DNA of 64,000 nucleotides from 34-65-8 sp964516135 (GTDB lineage Bacteria; Pseudomonadota; Alphaproteobacteria; Sphingomonadales; Sphingomonadaceae). Under the pieces are notes generated by a model. It did no database searches. It was not told the DNA's origin and saw only the letters and a list, made by a program, of their open reading frames with translations. Both the position numbers and the translations under genes were made by a program. The DNA lies in NCBI GenBank assembly GCA_964516135.1, contig CAZEWN010000010.1, forward strand, positions 30,257 through 94,256. Reading direction: 5' to 3'. Positions 10,351-18,028 of this stretch are shown piece by piece (the stretch's first letter is position 1; every line of letters starts with the position of its first letter).

Positions 10351-11199
10351 TCAGCGCGGCTCGCCGGTTTCCTTGGGCGTCGCAGGGTCCGCGCCCCACT
10401 CGCTCCAGCTTCCATCATAAAGCGCCGCGTCGCGCTTGCCCGCCAGTTCCGCGGCGAACAGCAGCACGGATGCGGTCACGCCGCTGCCGCAGGTGCCCAC
10501 CAGCGGGCGATCGAGATCGATCCCCGCCCGGGCGAACCGCGCCTGGATCGCGGCGGTATCGAGGAATGTCCCGTCATCGGCCAGCACGTCGCGAAAGAAC
10601 AGGTGGCGCGAGCCGGGGATGTGCCCGCCGGGCAAGCCGTGCACCATGTCTTCGCTGGTGGCGGTGAAGCGGGCGGCATCGCGCGCGTCGACGACCTGCT
10701 CCGCCCCGCTGTCGAGGTTGGCGAGCATCTGCGCCTTGCTCCGCACCCATTCCCGATCATCGGCCAGCATGGCGAAGTCGCCCGTCTGGCCGGCGACAGT
10801 GCCGATTTCGAGCGGGTGCCCTTCCGTCCGCCATTTCTGTAAACCCCCGTCCAGCACGGCCAAGTGTTCCACGCCCACCATGCGGAGGATGTAATAGGCC
10901 CGCGCCGAACTGCGCAGGTTGCTGTCGTCGTAAAGCACTACCTGATCGCCCGCGTTCACGCCCAGTGCGCGCAGCCGCTCCTCCACTTGCTCCGCGCGGG
11001 GCAGTGCGGCGGGAACGGGAGAGGTCCCGTCCTTCAGGGTGGGCAGGTCTAGCAGCCAGGCGCCAGGAATGTGCCCCGCCGCGAAATCCGCGGCCACATC
11101 GCGCTGGGCGGCGGGCAGGTGTGCCGAGGCATCGAGGATGGTGAGACCGGGCTTGCCAAGCCGATCGGCGAGCCACCGGGTCGAAACAAGTATGTCCAT
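10351..11199 (-). CDS. sseA: 3-mercaptopyruvate sulfurtransferase
   Basis: Transfers sulfane sulfur from 3-mercaptopyruvate to an acceptor. 282 residues with two rhodanese domains: an inactive N-terminal one (ILDASAHLP...GHIPGAWLLDL) and a C-terminal one with the active-site loop TCGSGVTAS, the Cys-Gly-Ser-Gly type that distinguishes mercaptopyruvate from thiosulfate sulfurtransferases. The start MDILVSTRWLADRLG is conserved; a TTG/GTG extension of 16 codons is possible. It is the first gene of sseA-metC-mscS. Confidence 0.95.
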   Translation of the reverse strand: MDILVSTRWLADRLGKPGLTILDASAHLPAAQRDVAADFAAGHIPGAWLLDLPTLKDGTSPVPAALPRAEQVEERLRALGVNAGDQVVLYDDSNLRSSARAYYILRMVGVEHLAVLDGGLQKWRTEGHPLEIGTVAGQTGDFAMLADDREWVRSKAQMLANLDSGAEQVVDARDAARFTATSEDMVHGLPGGHIPGSRHLFFRDVLADDGTFLDTAAIQARFARAGIDLDRPLVGTCGSGVTASVLLFAAELAGKRDAALYDGSWSEWGADPATPKETGEPR

Positions 11200-11259
11200 G
11201 ACGTCGGCGTAGCGGCCCCGGTGCCTGCCTGTCCAGTCGAGCGCCACTCCGCGCCCGGC

Positions 11260-12447
11260 TTAATCGAGCGCCATGGTCCCGATCGCGCGATAGGTTTGCG
11301 GCATTTCATCCAGGCGGAAGGGTTGGAGCTTGCGCCCGCCTTCCTGCGGGAGGGTGCCGACCACGAATGTCCGTGCCGACGCTTCCATGCCCGGTGCGCT
11401 TGCCCGCACGCGCAGCAGCGGGACATAGAGCTGTGCCTTGCCCTGATGCACGGTGCGGATAGATGTCAGCGGCAGTCGCAGTTCGCCTGCCACTTCGACT
11501 TTCTCGCCCGGCGCGATCGAACCGAACCGACCGATTTCGGGGAGCGGAGTGTCGCCGCGCGAGAGCTGCTGTTCCATTGGAACGCTGGCGTGTGCGGTAA
11601 CGAGGTCGGCACCGACCGCGACGTTCTCGAGCAGGGTGTCACCCCGATTGGCGAGCGTGAGCCTGTAAGCGAAGGTCGCGTTCATCATGCTGCGGCTGAG
11701 GTGTACCGGCACTGCGTCGAGCGCGAGTTGGGGCGCTGGCCCGTGCCGGATTGGTGCGGCGGACGGGGGTGTCGCAGTCGTCGCCGGAGCAGGTGCCGGA
11801 GCAGGTGCCGGAGCAGGTGCAGGTGCGCGGGGCACGATTGGCGGCGGCTCGATCAGTGGCGGCCCGGCATGACGCATTCGGCCGGTGCGCCGAAAATAGA
11901 GCGCTGCCCCAGCACCTAGCGCTGCCACGAGTGCGAGCAGCCACGGCCATAGTGCGAAGCCCGCATCGGGCTCGGCCACGGTGGCGGGCGCGCCCGGTCG
12001 ATCGGGCAGGGCAGTACCCGGCCCGCCCGGACGCGCGGGCACCACGGGCGGCGCGGGTGCGATAGCCGGCTGCGCGCTGTCAGGGATCGTCGGCGCGGCG
12101 CCAGTTTCGGGGCGGACCACGACAGGCGCGGTGGCGCGCGGCGTCGGTGCCGCATCCGCGCGCGGTGGCAGGGTGAGGCGCGGGCTGGGCGTGGCGACCG
12201 GCGGGGCGGCGGTGGTCGGAGCTTGTGTCGGTGTCGGTGTCGGTGTCGGGGTTGGGGTCGCGGTGGGAATGGCGCGCGGTCGAACAGGAACCGGGCCTTC
12301 GGTATCGACAGGCCCCTGGACATTGGGACTTGGCGTTGGCGTCGAAGTGGATGGGGGAAGCTGGAAATCGCGCACGGTCGGCGCTGCCCGCGCCGTCGCG
12401 GCGAACATGGCCAGCGCGGCGGGAACAAGAATGGAAAATCGGATCAT
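11260..12447 (-). CDS. Proline-rich single-pass membrane protein, function unknown
   Basis: 395 residues. A Sec signal peptide (MIRFSILVPAALAMFAATARA) is followed by a long Pro/Thr-rich region including a (PT)n run, a membrane segment (LWPWLLALVAALGAGAALYF, about residues 194-213), a PAPAPAPA linker and a C-terminal beta-rich domain of about 170 residues (LANRGDTLLENVAVGADL, SIAPGEKVEVAGELRLPL). The predicted topology is a periplasmic proline-rich arm and a cytoplasmic domain. The C-terminal domain resembles uncharacterised sphingomonad proteins. I do not recognise a function. It lies 60 bases upstream of sseA on the same strand. Confidence 0.8.
   Translation of the reverse strand: MIRFSILVPAALAMFAATARAAPTVRDFQLPPSTSTPTPSPNVQGPVDTEGPVPVRPRAIPTATPTPTPTPTPTQAPTTAAPPVATPSPRLTLPPRADAAPTPRATAPVVVRPETGAAPTIPDSAQPAIAPAPPVVPARPGGPGTALPDRPGAPATVAEPDAGFALWPWLLALVAALGAGAALYFRRTGRMRHAGPPLIEPPPIVPRAPAPAPAPAPAPAPATTATPPSAAPIRHGPAPQLALDAVPVHLSRSMMNATFAYRLTLANRGDTLLENVAVGADLVTAHASVPMEQQLSRGDTPLPEIGRFGSIAPGEKVEVAGELRLPLTSIRTVHQGKAQLYVPLLRVRASAPGMEASARTFVVGTLPQEGGRKLQPFRLDEMPQTYRAIGTMALD
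11783..11826. repeat. 12-base tandem repeat (Ala-Pro linker)
   Basis: About three and a half copies of GCCGGAGCAGGT lie inside the proline-rich membrane protein gene and encode its PAPAPA linker on the minus strand. Unit length is a multiple of three, so slippage would change linker length without shifting the frame. Confidence 0.85.
12226..12262. repeat. 6-base tandem repeat (Pro-Thr run)
   Basis: Four perfect TGTCGG units plus decayed copies encode the (PT)n stretch near the N-terminus of the proline-rich membrane protein. The units are in frame, so copy-number change would alter only length. Confidence 0.85.
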
Positions 12448-12548
12448 TGCGACTCTGGGCCCTTGGAAGGGCGCGCTGAATAGGGGCTGAAAACTGGCCG
12501 CGCCAGCGATGACTTGTGCGGCGGCGCGGTTGGGGCCACATGCGCGGC

Positions 12549-13007
12549 ATGAGCGACACACCTGCCACCATGCACTTGGGCCAGACCAGCACGCTGCCCG
12601 CCTCGCCCGAGGCGGCGGTGCTCGACTACGTTCCCAATCCGCGCTCCGGAGCGCTTTACCTGGTCCGTTTTGCTGTCCCGGAATTCACCTCGCTGTGCCC
12701 GGTGACAGGAGCGCCTGATTTCGCGCACCTCGTGATCGACTATGCCCCGGGCGAACGGATCGTCGAATCGAAGAGCCTCAAGCTGTTCCTTGGCAGTTTT
12801 CGCAACCACGCGGGGTTTCACGAGGACGTGACCGTTGGCATTGGTCAGCGGCTGGCGCAAGAAATGGCCCCGCGCTGGCTTCGGATCGGCGGCTACTGGT
12901 ACCCGCGCGGCGGCATCCCGATCGACGTGTTCTGGCAAACCGCCGCGACGCCAGAGGGGTTGTGGGTGCCCGATCAGGGCGTCCCGGGATATCGCGGGCG
13001 GGGATAA
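12549..13007 (+). CDS. queF: NADPH-dependent preQ0 reductase
   Basis: Reduces 7-cyano-7-deazaguanine (preQ0) to preQ1 in queuosine biosynthesis. 152 residues, the short unimodular (YkvM-type) class. The thioimide-forming Cys is in EFTSLCPVTGAPDF (C50), with Asp57 following and the family motif ESKSLKLFLGSFRNHAGFHED. The ATG at 12549 gives the usual length; upstream in-frame codons are unlikely starts. Transcribed divergently from the proline-rich membrane protein. Confidence 0.95.
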   Translation: MSDTPATMHLGQTSTLPASPEAAVLDYVPNPRSGALYLVRFAVPEFTSLCPVTGAPDFAHLVIDYAPGERIVESKSLKLFLGSFRNHAGFHEDVTVGIGQRLAQEMAPRWLRIGGYWYPRGGIPIDVFWQTAATPEGLWVPDQGVPGYRGRG

Positions 13008-13017
13008 TGTCGATCTC

Positions 13018-13087
13018 CGTTCGTCCTGAGCTTGTTGAAGGGCGAATCTAGCGCGACGCTCATCATTCCACAGACTCAGGACGAACG
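13018..13087. repeat. Long inverted repeat downstream of queF
   Basis: CGTTCGTCCTGAG (13018-13030) is repeated inverted as CTCAGGACGAACG (13075-13087), enclosing 44 bases. The first half continues CTTGTTGAAGGGCGAA, which resembles a dispersed repeat common in sphingomonad intergenic regions. It may end queF transcription, but no T-run follows. Confidence 0.7.
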
Positions 13088-13103
13088 GGCTTGGGGAGTT
13101 GAG

Positions 13104-13148
13104 TGGTGCCGGTTGAGGGACTCGAACCCCCGACCTTCGGTTTACAAA
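13104..13148 (-). pseudogene. tRNA-Thr(TGT) 3' part, separated by the island
   Basis: On the minus strand this reads TTTGTAA (anticodon loop), ACCGA, AGGTC, a T arm GGGGG-TTCGAGT-CCCTC, the acceptor strand AACCGGC and ACCA. It is 45 nt long. The sequence upstream of it does not provide a D arm or the GCCGGTT acceptor strand; that half is at 29361-29399. The two halves overlap by TTTGTAAA and together give 76 nt. On its own this copy cannot fold as a tRNA. Confidence 0.92.
13141..13148. other. Left attachment core
   Basis: TTTACAAA (TTTGTAAA on the tRNA strand), the left copy of the 8-base crossover core. Bases outside it differ from those at the right copy, so the core is at most 8 bases. 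Confidence 0.85.
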
Positions 13149-13187
13149 GCAACCGGTAGGCGCTGAAAAACAATAGGTTAGGAGCGA

Positions 13188-13209
13188 TTAGCTACACGCT
13201 AGCTACTAA
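13188..13209. repeat. Left-end arm-type repeats of the island
   Basis: TTAGCTAC (13188-13195) is followed by TAGCTACTAA (13200-13209). The latter 10-mer is identical to 29235-29244 upstream of the integrase. Likely arm-type integrase binding sites, by position and by being shared between the two ends. Confidence 0.6.
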
Positions 13210-13216
13210 TTTGCAG

Positions 13217-13291
13217 TGGTGCCGCGTGTCCGATTTGAACGGACGACCTACCGCTTACAAGGCGGTTGCTCTACCCCTGAGCTAACGCGGC
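13217..13291 (-). tRNA. Island-borne complete tRNA-Thr (anticodon TGT)
   Basis: A complete 75-nt cloverleaf on the minus strand. The acceptor GCCGCGT/ACGCGGC is perfect, the D arm is GCTC...GAGC, the anticodon arm is ACCGC-CTTGTAA-GCGGT (anticodon TGT), and the T arm is GTCCG-TTCAAAT-CGGAC, with encoded CCA. It lies 68 bases inside the left core and has the same anticodon and orientation as the tRNA the island has split, but a different sequence in every stem. Its loop CTTGTAAG differs from the island's core at both end positions. Confidence 0.96.
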
Positions 13292-13666
13292 GCGCGGGCT
13301 CTGTAGCCGTGGGAAGTGTGTCGGGGAAGGCCGGGCGTCAATCTGCCTGCAATCGCATCGACCTCAGTCGTATCGGATGCATTACAACAGACCGCGGGTT
13401 GAAGAAAATCACGACACGCCTATGCTATCCGCGCGCCGACCGGCGCCGAGGCTTGAGAACCTCGCTTGAGAGACAGTTCCTCCCGCGTGGCCGGGTGGCC
13501 TGCGCGTATGTCCAAGCCGTTCGCGGCCAAAGGCGCCGGCGCGTGCCCTCAAGCATGTTCTCAACACCCGGCTTTGCTCCGGCGGCTCGCGTGGGAGGCG
13601 TCGTGTGCTTGATGGGGTCGGAGTGCACCTGCTGGGGCGTCGCGCTGCCACAAGCGGGGCGTCGCG
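13292..13666. other. Non-coding left part of the island
   Basis: 375 bases between the island tRNA-Thr and the ECF sigma gene. It must contain the minus-strand promoter of the tRNA and probably the promoter of the sigma gene, but I find no confident -35/-10 pair. Open frames across it run through the tRNA and are not credible genes. Confidence 0.5.
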
Positions 13667-14257
13667 GTGAGCAGTTCGGCTTCGTCCGCCTTCCGGCAGG
13701 ATCCGCCAGCCGACCTGTCTGCTAGCGATTCCGAGTGCAAGGCTGAACGCCCGGCCTTGTTCTCTTCAGGAGCCCTCGACACTCTTTATCGGCATCAAGC
13801 CAGTCGCCTGATCCGCCATTTCGCGCGGCGGATCAGCGGTGTCGAAGCCAACGACATTGTCCATGAGGCGTTCGCCAAACTTGCAAGCGCCAGGGTCGGC
13901 GCGGGCGGACCGGTTGAAAGTCCCGAAGCGCTGATATCAACCGTTGCGACGAATGTCCTGCGGGACAGAGCGCGCGTGGCCGCGCGCGAGGCGGTGCGCC
14001 TACATCAACTCGCGGCTGATAATCCTGCGGAAGCCGTCGATCCCCATCGCCTTATTGAATCCCGCGAGGCCTTGCGCGCAATCGAGCGCGCGCTCGCTGC
14101 CATGAATCCGCGTCGTCGAAAGATATTCATGCTGCACCGCTTCGAGCAAATGTCTTATGCGGACATAGGGAGGGAAGTCGGCATGAGCGAAAAGGGGATC
14201 AAAAAGCAGATGGCCAAGGCGCTCCTCGAGTTGCGCCGGGCGGCCGGCCCCTTTTGA
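13667..14257 (+). CDS. FecI-like ECF sigma factor
   Basis: 196 residues. Region 2 (LDTLYRHQASRLIRHFARRISGVEANDIVHEAFAKL is typical of FecI-type factors) occupies about residues 40-110; region 4, with the helix-turn-helix MSYADIGREVGMSEKGIKKQ, spans about 145-190. Such factors are activated through an outer-membrane receptor and a FecR anti-sigma protein, usually for iron or siderophore uptake. The GTG start at 13667 is uncertain. It overlaps the fecR-like gene by 4 bases. No TonB receptor gene follows, so the circuit looks incomplete. Confidence 0.85.
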   Translation: MSSSASSAFRQDPPADLSASDSECKAERPALFSSGALDTLYRHQASRLIRHFARRISGVEANDIVHEAFAKLASARVGAGGPVESPEALISTVATNVLRDRARVAAREAVRLHQLAADNPAEAVDPHRLIESREALRAIERALAAMNPRRRKIFMLHRFEQMSYADIGREVGMSEKGIKKQMAKALLELRRAAGPF

Positions 14258-15174
14258 TGTTGTTTCGCCGGCGCACATCCAGGGTCTGGAAGGAGGCCGC
14301 GTCGTGGCGAGCACGCATGGCCGAGCCGACCAGTGCGCAGGAGGTTGCCGAGTTCGAGGCTTGGCTGGCGCGCGATCCGCTCCATGCGACGTCCTACTCG
14401 GAAATGGACGCAGTGATGGCTGCAACCTCGGTCCGACGCGGCACTGCCACACCGCAGCGCGCGGGCCCCACCATACTTCGGCCTGCGCTCGCATTCGGGC
14501 TCGCGGCAATTGCCATCATTACCACCGCCGTTCTGTGGCAGAGCGCTTCCGCTCCGGCTTTCGCGACATTCGTCAACAACGGCTCCGCGATCCGAAGTGT
14601 GCAACTCGAAGACGGGACACGGGTCTGGCTCGACGTCGGTGCCCGCATTGACGTTCGCCTTACCGATGAGCGCCGCGAGATCGAGGTCCGCGCAGGGCGG
14701 GTACGCGTAGTGCCGGCTGCGGGCGAGCGACCGCTCGAGATACTGGCAGACGCGGCGCGCACCGAGCCCGGATCGACGCGGACGGACGTCACCGTCGATG
14801 CCCAGCGGGTCACATTTGGAGCGGTCGACGGTCCACTGGCCATTGCAGACCCATCACGCGGGGGTGATCGTGCGTCGCTGCGTCTCGAAACGGGCGAAGC
14901 GCTCGCCTTGGGAGCGCAGGGATCACGCCCGGCAAGGCTGGAACACGCCTGGACCGCCAGCCGGCTGCGCTTCTCGGAAGCTCCCTTGCGCGCGATTGTG
15001 ACGCTCGCGAACCGCCTGGGAGACCCGGACGTCGTGGCCGGCGATGCGGACGTCGCGGGGCTGCAGGTCAGTGGTGTCTTCGATCTGCGCGACACTCGGC
15101 GGCTTGGCAAACGAAGGCGGTGTCATGATGCAATCAATCTGGGCCTGGTTCCACGCGCGCGCCTCGACTCTTGA
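14254..15174 (+). CDS. FecR-like anti-sigma factor, C-terminus probably altered
   Basis: 306 residues: a cytoplasmic N-terminal DUF4880-like region (FEAWLARDPLHATSYSEMD), a membrane segment (PALAFGLAAIAIITTAVLW, about residues 78-96), a FecR domain (VQLEDGTRVWLDVGARIDV) and a C-terminal secretin/TonB-like region ending LQVSGVFDLRD. After that point the sequence becomes basic (RRLGKRRRCHD...), unlike the family, while another frame stays open to 15265; a frameshift or truncation near 15105 is likely. Pairs with the upstream sigma factor (4-base overlap). Confidence 0.8.
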   Translation: MMLFRRRTSRVWKEAASWRARMAEPTSAQEVAEFEAWLARDPLHATSYSEMDAVMAATSVRRGTATPQRAGPTILRPALAFGLAAIAIITTAVLWQSASAPAFATFVNNGSAIRSVQLEDGTRVWLDVGARIDVRLTDERREIEVRAGRVRVVPAAGERPLEILADAARTEPGSTRTDVTVDAQRVTFGAVDGPLAIADPSRGGDRASLRLETGEALALGAQGSRPARLEHAWTASRLRFSEAPLRAIVTLANRLGDPDVVAGDADVAGLQVSGVFDLRDTRRLGKRRRCHDAINLGLVPRARLDS

Positions 15175-15553
15175 GCGAGCTCGAAGCTCACGCGAAAGAT
15201 TGTTGACAGCTTTTCGCGATGCTCTTCGAAAGTCTCAGACCGAGACATCGACTGAAGAAGGATAGAGCCTCTGTATGGCCGCATCGTTCAAGCGACAGGA
15301 AGGATCAGGGCAAACCATACGGCTTAGCCTCGTTCAATGTCTGGTTTTGGGGTGTCGGCGCAGAATTCTGGACGTCCACCATGAGGGCGCAAAGCCGCCG
15401 TTCGACAGCTCGTCTCCCGTATGTCCGCTAGGCGCCCTAAAGGCGGTCATTCAGCATGCTGCTAGAACTGCCTGTCAGCTGCCATTCGAAATCAGTAGCC
15501 GACTACACCCTGATCGATAGCATTCGCGCTGAATCCAAGAGGCCGGGTCGAAA
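15175..15553. other. Island stretch with no recognisable gene
   Basis: About 380 bases of lower GC content than the flanks. Short frames at 15219-15520 lack ribosome binding sites and family resemblance. A TonB receptor gene would be expected after fecR; none is present, so this may be a remnant or a deletion junction. Confidence 0.5.
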
Positions 15554-15916
15554 CTATCGCCTATCCAACGGATTTAGGTTCTCAAGCTTGGCAAAATTGG
15601 CCACCCCAGGTGCTGGCTGGCGCGATTGGCGTATGGGCCCAGCAGGCAATCCGCCAAGTTCGCCCGCAGCATCGACAACCTTCGCAAGCCGGCCATCATC
15701 GATCCGGTAGTAGACAAGCTTGGCATCCTTCCGGGTCTTCACGAGGCCCGCATTTCGTAGAACTGCCAGTTGTTGCGAAAGCGTAGGCTGGCCGATCTGC
15801 GCCGCGTCGTCGATCTCACCGACATTACGCTCCATGCCTGTTAGAGCATGCATGATCCGCAAGCGCACGGGATGAGCGAGAGCCTTGAAGGCTTCGACCA
15901 GATCTTCGTCGGTCAT
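15554..15916 (-). CDS. ArsR-family repressor without cysteines
   Basis: A 120-residue winged-helix regulator (FKALAHPVRLRIMHAL, then IGQPTLSQQLAVLRNAGLVKTRKDAKLVYYRI). The recognition-helix sequence resembles the persulfide sensors BigR/SqrR, which usually control persulfide dioxygenase genes. Those sensors use two conserved cysteines; this protein has none (the first position, in RIMHAL, is His). It is encoded with the peroxiredoxin upstream (4-base overlap) and next to the divergent dioxygenase gene, whose promoter carries a palindrome. Inferred role: repressor of the sulfur genes with a non-thiol or degenerate sensing mechanism. Confidence 0.85.
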   Translation of the reverse strand: MTDEDLVEAFKALAHPVRLRIMHALTGMERNVGEIDDAAQIGQPTLSQQLAVLRNAGLVKTRKDAKLVYYRIDDGRLAKVVDAAGELGGLPAGPIRQSRQPAPGVANFAKLENLNPLDRR

Positions 15917-16581
15917 TTGCGAGACCCTCGTTTGGTTTCCTTCATGAACCAGTCGGTCTGACCCTTCGCGGAAAAAACGGTGTCGAGCGACGCGTCCGGC
16001 TGTGCCAGCAGCGCTTCCCCAGGGGCCCAGTTCGCAGGGGCAAGGACGGGCCCATCGTCGACTGCTTGGAGAGCATCGAGGGTCCTCAGCATTTCAGGTG
16101 TCGAGCGGCCAACGTTCGCAGGATAACAGGTCATCGCGCGGATGACGCCGTGCGGGTCGATGAAGAATGTCGTTCGCACCGTCGCACTGTCGTTATCGTT
16201 CGGTGCCACCATGCCGTAGGCGCGCCCGATTACAAGCGTCGGGTCCTCCACGATCGGAAAGCGCACCTCGATTTCGTATCGATCGAGAATCAGCCGCAAC
16301 CAAGCGAAATGCGAAAACAGGCTATCGACGGAAAGCGCCATCAGCGCGCAGTCGCGTTGCTCGAACTCGCTCGCCGATTGGGCCAGCGCGACGAACTCGG
16401 TCGTGCACACAGGCGTAAAATCCGCAGGGTGCGAAAATAGGATCAGCCACCGCCCCCTGAAATCCGAAAGGCGCACATCTCCCGTAGTGCTGCGTGCGGA
16501 AAAGTCCGGTGCGACGTCGCCGATACGCAGTCCGGCGCATGGCGCCTCTCGCTCAGGATTCGCTTCGATCATGTGGGTCAT
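15913..16581 (-). CDS. Peroxiredoxin, Prx6/1-Cys-like
   Basis: 222 residues. Thioredoxin-fold peroxidase with the peroxidatic cysteine in HPADFTPVCTTEF and the Prx6-type motifs ALSVDSLFSHFAWL, FPIVEDPTLVIGRAYGM and TTFFIDPHGVIRAM. Reduces peroxides and possibly persulfides. The start MTHMIEANPE at 16581 was chosen; ATG at 16572 is also possible, and a further in-frame extension of 13 codons would run into the intergenic promoter region. Divergent from the persulfide dioxygenase, and upstream of the ArsR gene in the same operon. Confidence 0.9.
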   Translation of the reverse strand: MTHMIEANPEREAPCAGLRIGDVAPDFSARSTTGDVRLSDFRGRWLILFSHPADFTPVCTTEFVALAQSASEFEQRDCALMALSVDSLFSHFAWLRLILDRYEIEVRFPIVEDPTLVIGRAYGMVAPNDNDSATVRTTFFIDPHGVIRAMTCYPANVGRSTPEMLRTLDALQAVDDGPVLAPANWAPGEALLAQPDASLDTVFSAKGQTDWFMKETKRGSRK

Positions 16582-16597
16582 CGAAACTTCATACCAC

Positions 16598-16633
16598 TTG
16601 ACAGCTGAATAGCAACACATATAAACGGTTTAT
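16598..16633 (+). promoter_or_regulatory. Promoter and overlapping palindromic operator of the persulfide dioxygenase gene
   Basis: TTGACA (16598-16603), a 16-base spacer and TATAAA (16620-16625) form a near-consensus sigma-70 promoter pointing right. A palindrome ATAAAC-G-GTTTAT (16621-16633) covers the -10 box, as expected for a repressor operator; the neighbouring ArsR protein is the obvious candidate. A GGAG ribosome binding site lies at 16644-16647. Confidence 0.75.
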
Positions 16634-16655
16634 GTAATTGTATGGAGATAAAGCT

Positions 16656-17585
16656 ATGGCTGACGATCATAACCTCAGCAGCGCCGCCGCCCAGATCAAG
16701 CGCGCTCAGGCAGACAAGTGCCTCCGCCCTTCTATTGCGGGGTTTTTCGACGAGGCGACGAATACGGTTTCGTATGTCGTGCACGACCCCAAGACGGACG
16801 AAGCGGCTATCATCGACTCGGTCCTGGACTTCGAAGCGGCGTCCGGTCGGACTTCCAATGGCTCGGCCGATCGGATTATCGAGTATGTCACTTCTAATAA
16901 TCTGAAAGTGACATGGCTGATCGAGACACACGCACATGCGGATCACATCTCAGCAGCCCCCTATCTGCAGGAGCGGCTCGGCGGTAAATTAGCCATCGGA
17001 CGCGATATCATCCGCGTGCAGGAGGTATTCGGCAAGCTCTTCAATGCGGGCACCGATTTCGAACGGGACGGATCGCAGTTCGACAAGCTGTTCGAGGATG
17101 GCGAGACCTTCAAGATCGGCGAGCTGGAAGGCATCGCATTGCACGTGCCGGGTCATACGCCGGCTGATATGGCTTTCATCATCGGCGATGCGGCATTCGT
17201 TGGCGACACGATCTTCATGCCCGATTTCGGCACCGCTCGCGCCGATTTCCCCGGTGGTGACGCAAGGCAACTGTTTCAGTCGATCCGCCGGCTGCTCTCG
17301 CTTCCGGACGAAACGCGCCTGTTCCTGTGCCACGATTACAAGGCGCCGGGCCGTGACGAATACGCGTGGGAAACCACCGTCAAGCAGCAGCGCGAAGAGA
17401 ACGTGCATGTGAAGGATGGAGTGAGCGAAGCCGAATTCGTCGAGATGCGGACCGGCCGGGACAAGACGCTCGCAATGCCGAAGCTCATCATGCCCTCGGT
17501 TCAGGTCAACATCCGTGGCGGGCGCCTGCCTGATCCAGAAGATAACGGCGTTAGCTACATCAAGATTCCGGTGAATGCCGTATGA
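16656..17585 (+). CDS. blh: Persulfide dioxygenase-like metallo-hydrolase (Blh type)
   Basis: 309 residues. Metallo-beta-lactamase fold with the metal motif THAHADH near residue 92, HVPGHTPADM and FVGDTIF, matching the Fe ligands (His, His, Asp) of ETHE1-type persulfide dioxygenases, which oxidise glutathione persulfide to sulfite. The ATG at 16656 follows GGAG by 8 bases; an earlier TTG adds 6 codons. It heads the operon dioxygenase-YeeE-SQR-SulP and resembles the bigR-controlled blh gene of plant-associated alphaproteobacteria. Confidence 0.88.
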   Translation: MADDHNLSSAAAQIKRAQADKCLRPSIAGFFDEATNTVSYVVHDPKTDEAAIIDSVLDFEAASGRTSNGSADRIIEYVTSNNLKVTWLIETHAHADHISAAPYLQERLGGKLAIGRDIIRVQEVFGKLFNAGTDFERDGSQFDKLFEDGETFKIGELEGIALHVPGHTPADMAFIIGDAAFVGDTIFMPDFGTARADFPGGDARQLFQSIRRLLSLPDETRLFLCHDYKAPGRDEYAWETTVKQQREENVHVKDGVSEAEFVEMRTGRDKTLAMPKLIMPSVQVNIRGGRLPDPEDNGVSYIKIPVNAV

Positions 17586-18028
17586 TGCTCCCAGGCTTTC
17601 CCGAAGCTGCGCCGCTTGCCGGGCTGGCGGGAGGCATTCTGATCGGCCTGGCGGCCGCTGTCATGCTTCTCGGTCTTGGTCGGATTGCTGGCGTTTCCGG
17701 TCTTACGGCAAAAGCTGTTGGGCTGGGCGGTAGCGGAATCGCCAGGAGCGGCGCATGGATGTTCGTGATTGGCCTGCCGCTGGGTGCGCTAATCGTGATG
17801 CTGGCCTCGGGTGGTATTGACGCCACCTTCGCCAGTCCCGTCACGCTCGCGATCGCCGGTCTGGTTGTGGGCATCGGCACGCGCCTCGGCAGCGGCTGCA
17901 CCAGCGGGCATGGCGTTTGCGGAGTTAGTCGCCTGTCGGGCCGATCGATCGTCGCCACGCTTACTTTCATGGCGACCGGCATTGCGACAGTCGCGATCAT
18001 GAACGCGCTCGGGCTGGAGGTGCTGTAA
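17582..18028 (+). CDS. YeeE/YedE sulfur-compound transporter subunit
   Basis: A 148-residue integral membrane protein with four predicted helices. The family signature is GIGTRLGSGCTSGHGVCGVSRLS, whose Cys residues line the thiosulfate/sulfur path in YeeE structures. It overlaps the dioxygenase stop by 4 bases. In this family two half-length proteins are usually encoded in tandem; the second partner is represented here only by the first codons of the next gene, so the transporter is probably incomplete. Confidence 0.88.
   Translation: MMLPGFPEAAPLAGLAGGILIGLAAAVMLLGLGRIAGVSGLTAKAVGLGGSGIARSGAWMFVIGLPLGALIVMLASGGIDATFASPVTLAIAGLVVGIGTRLGSGCTSGHGVCGVSRLSGRSIVATLTFMATGIATVAIMNALGLEVL

Noticed and set aside
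13217..13291. The complete tRNA-Thr as an ordinary host tandem copy outside the island.
   Set aside because: It lies between the two halves of the split gene and hence inside the inserted segment.
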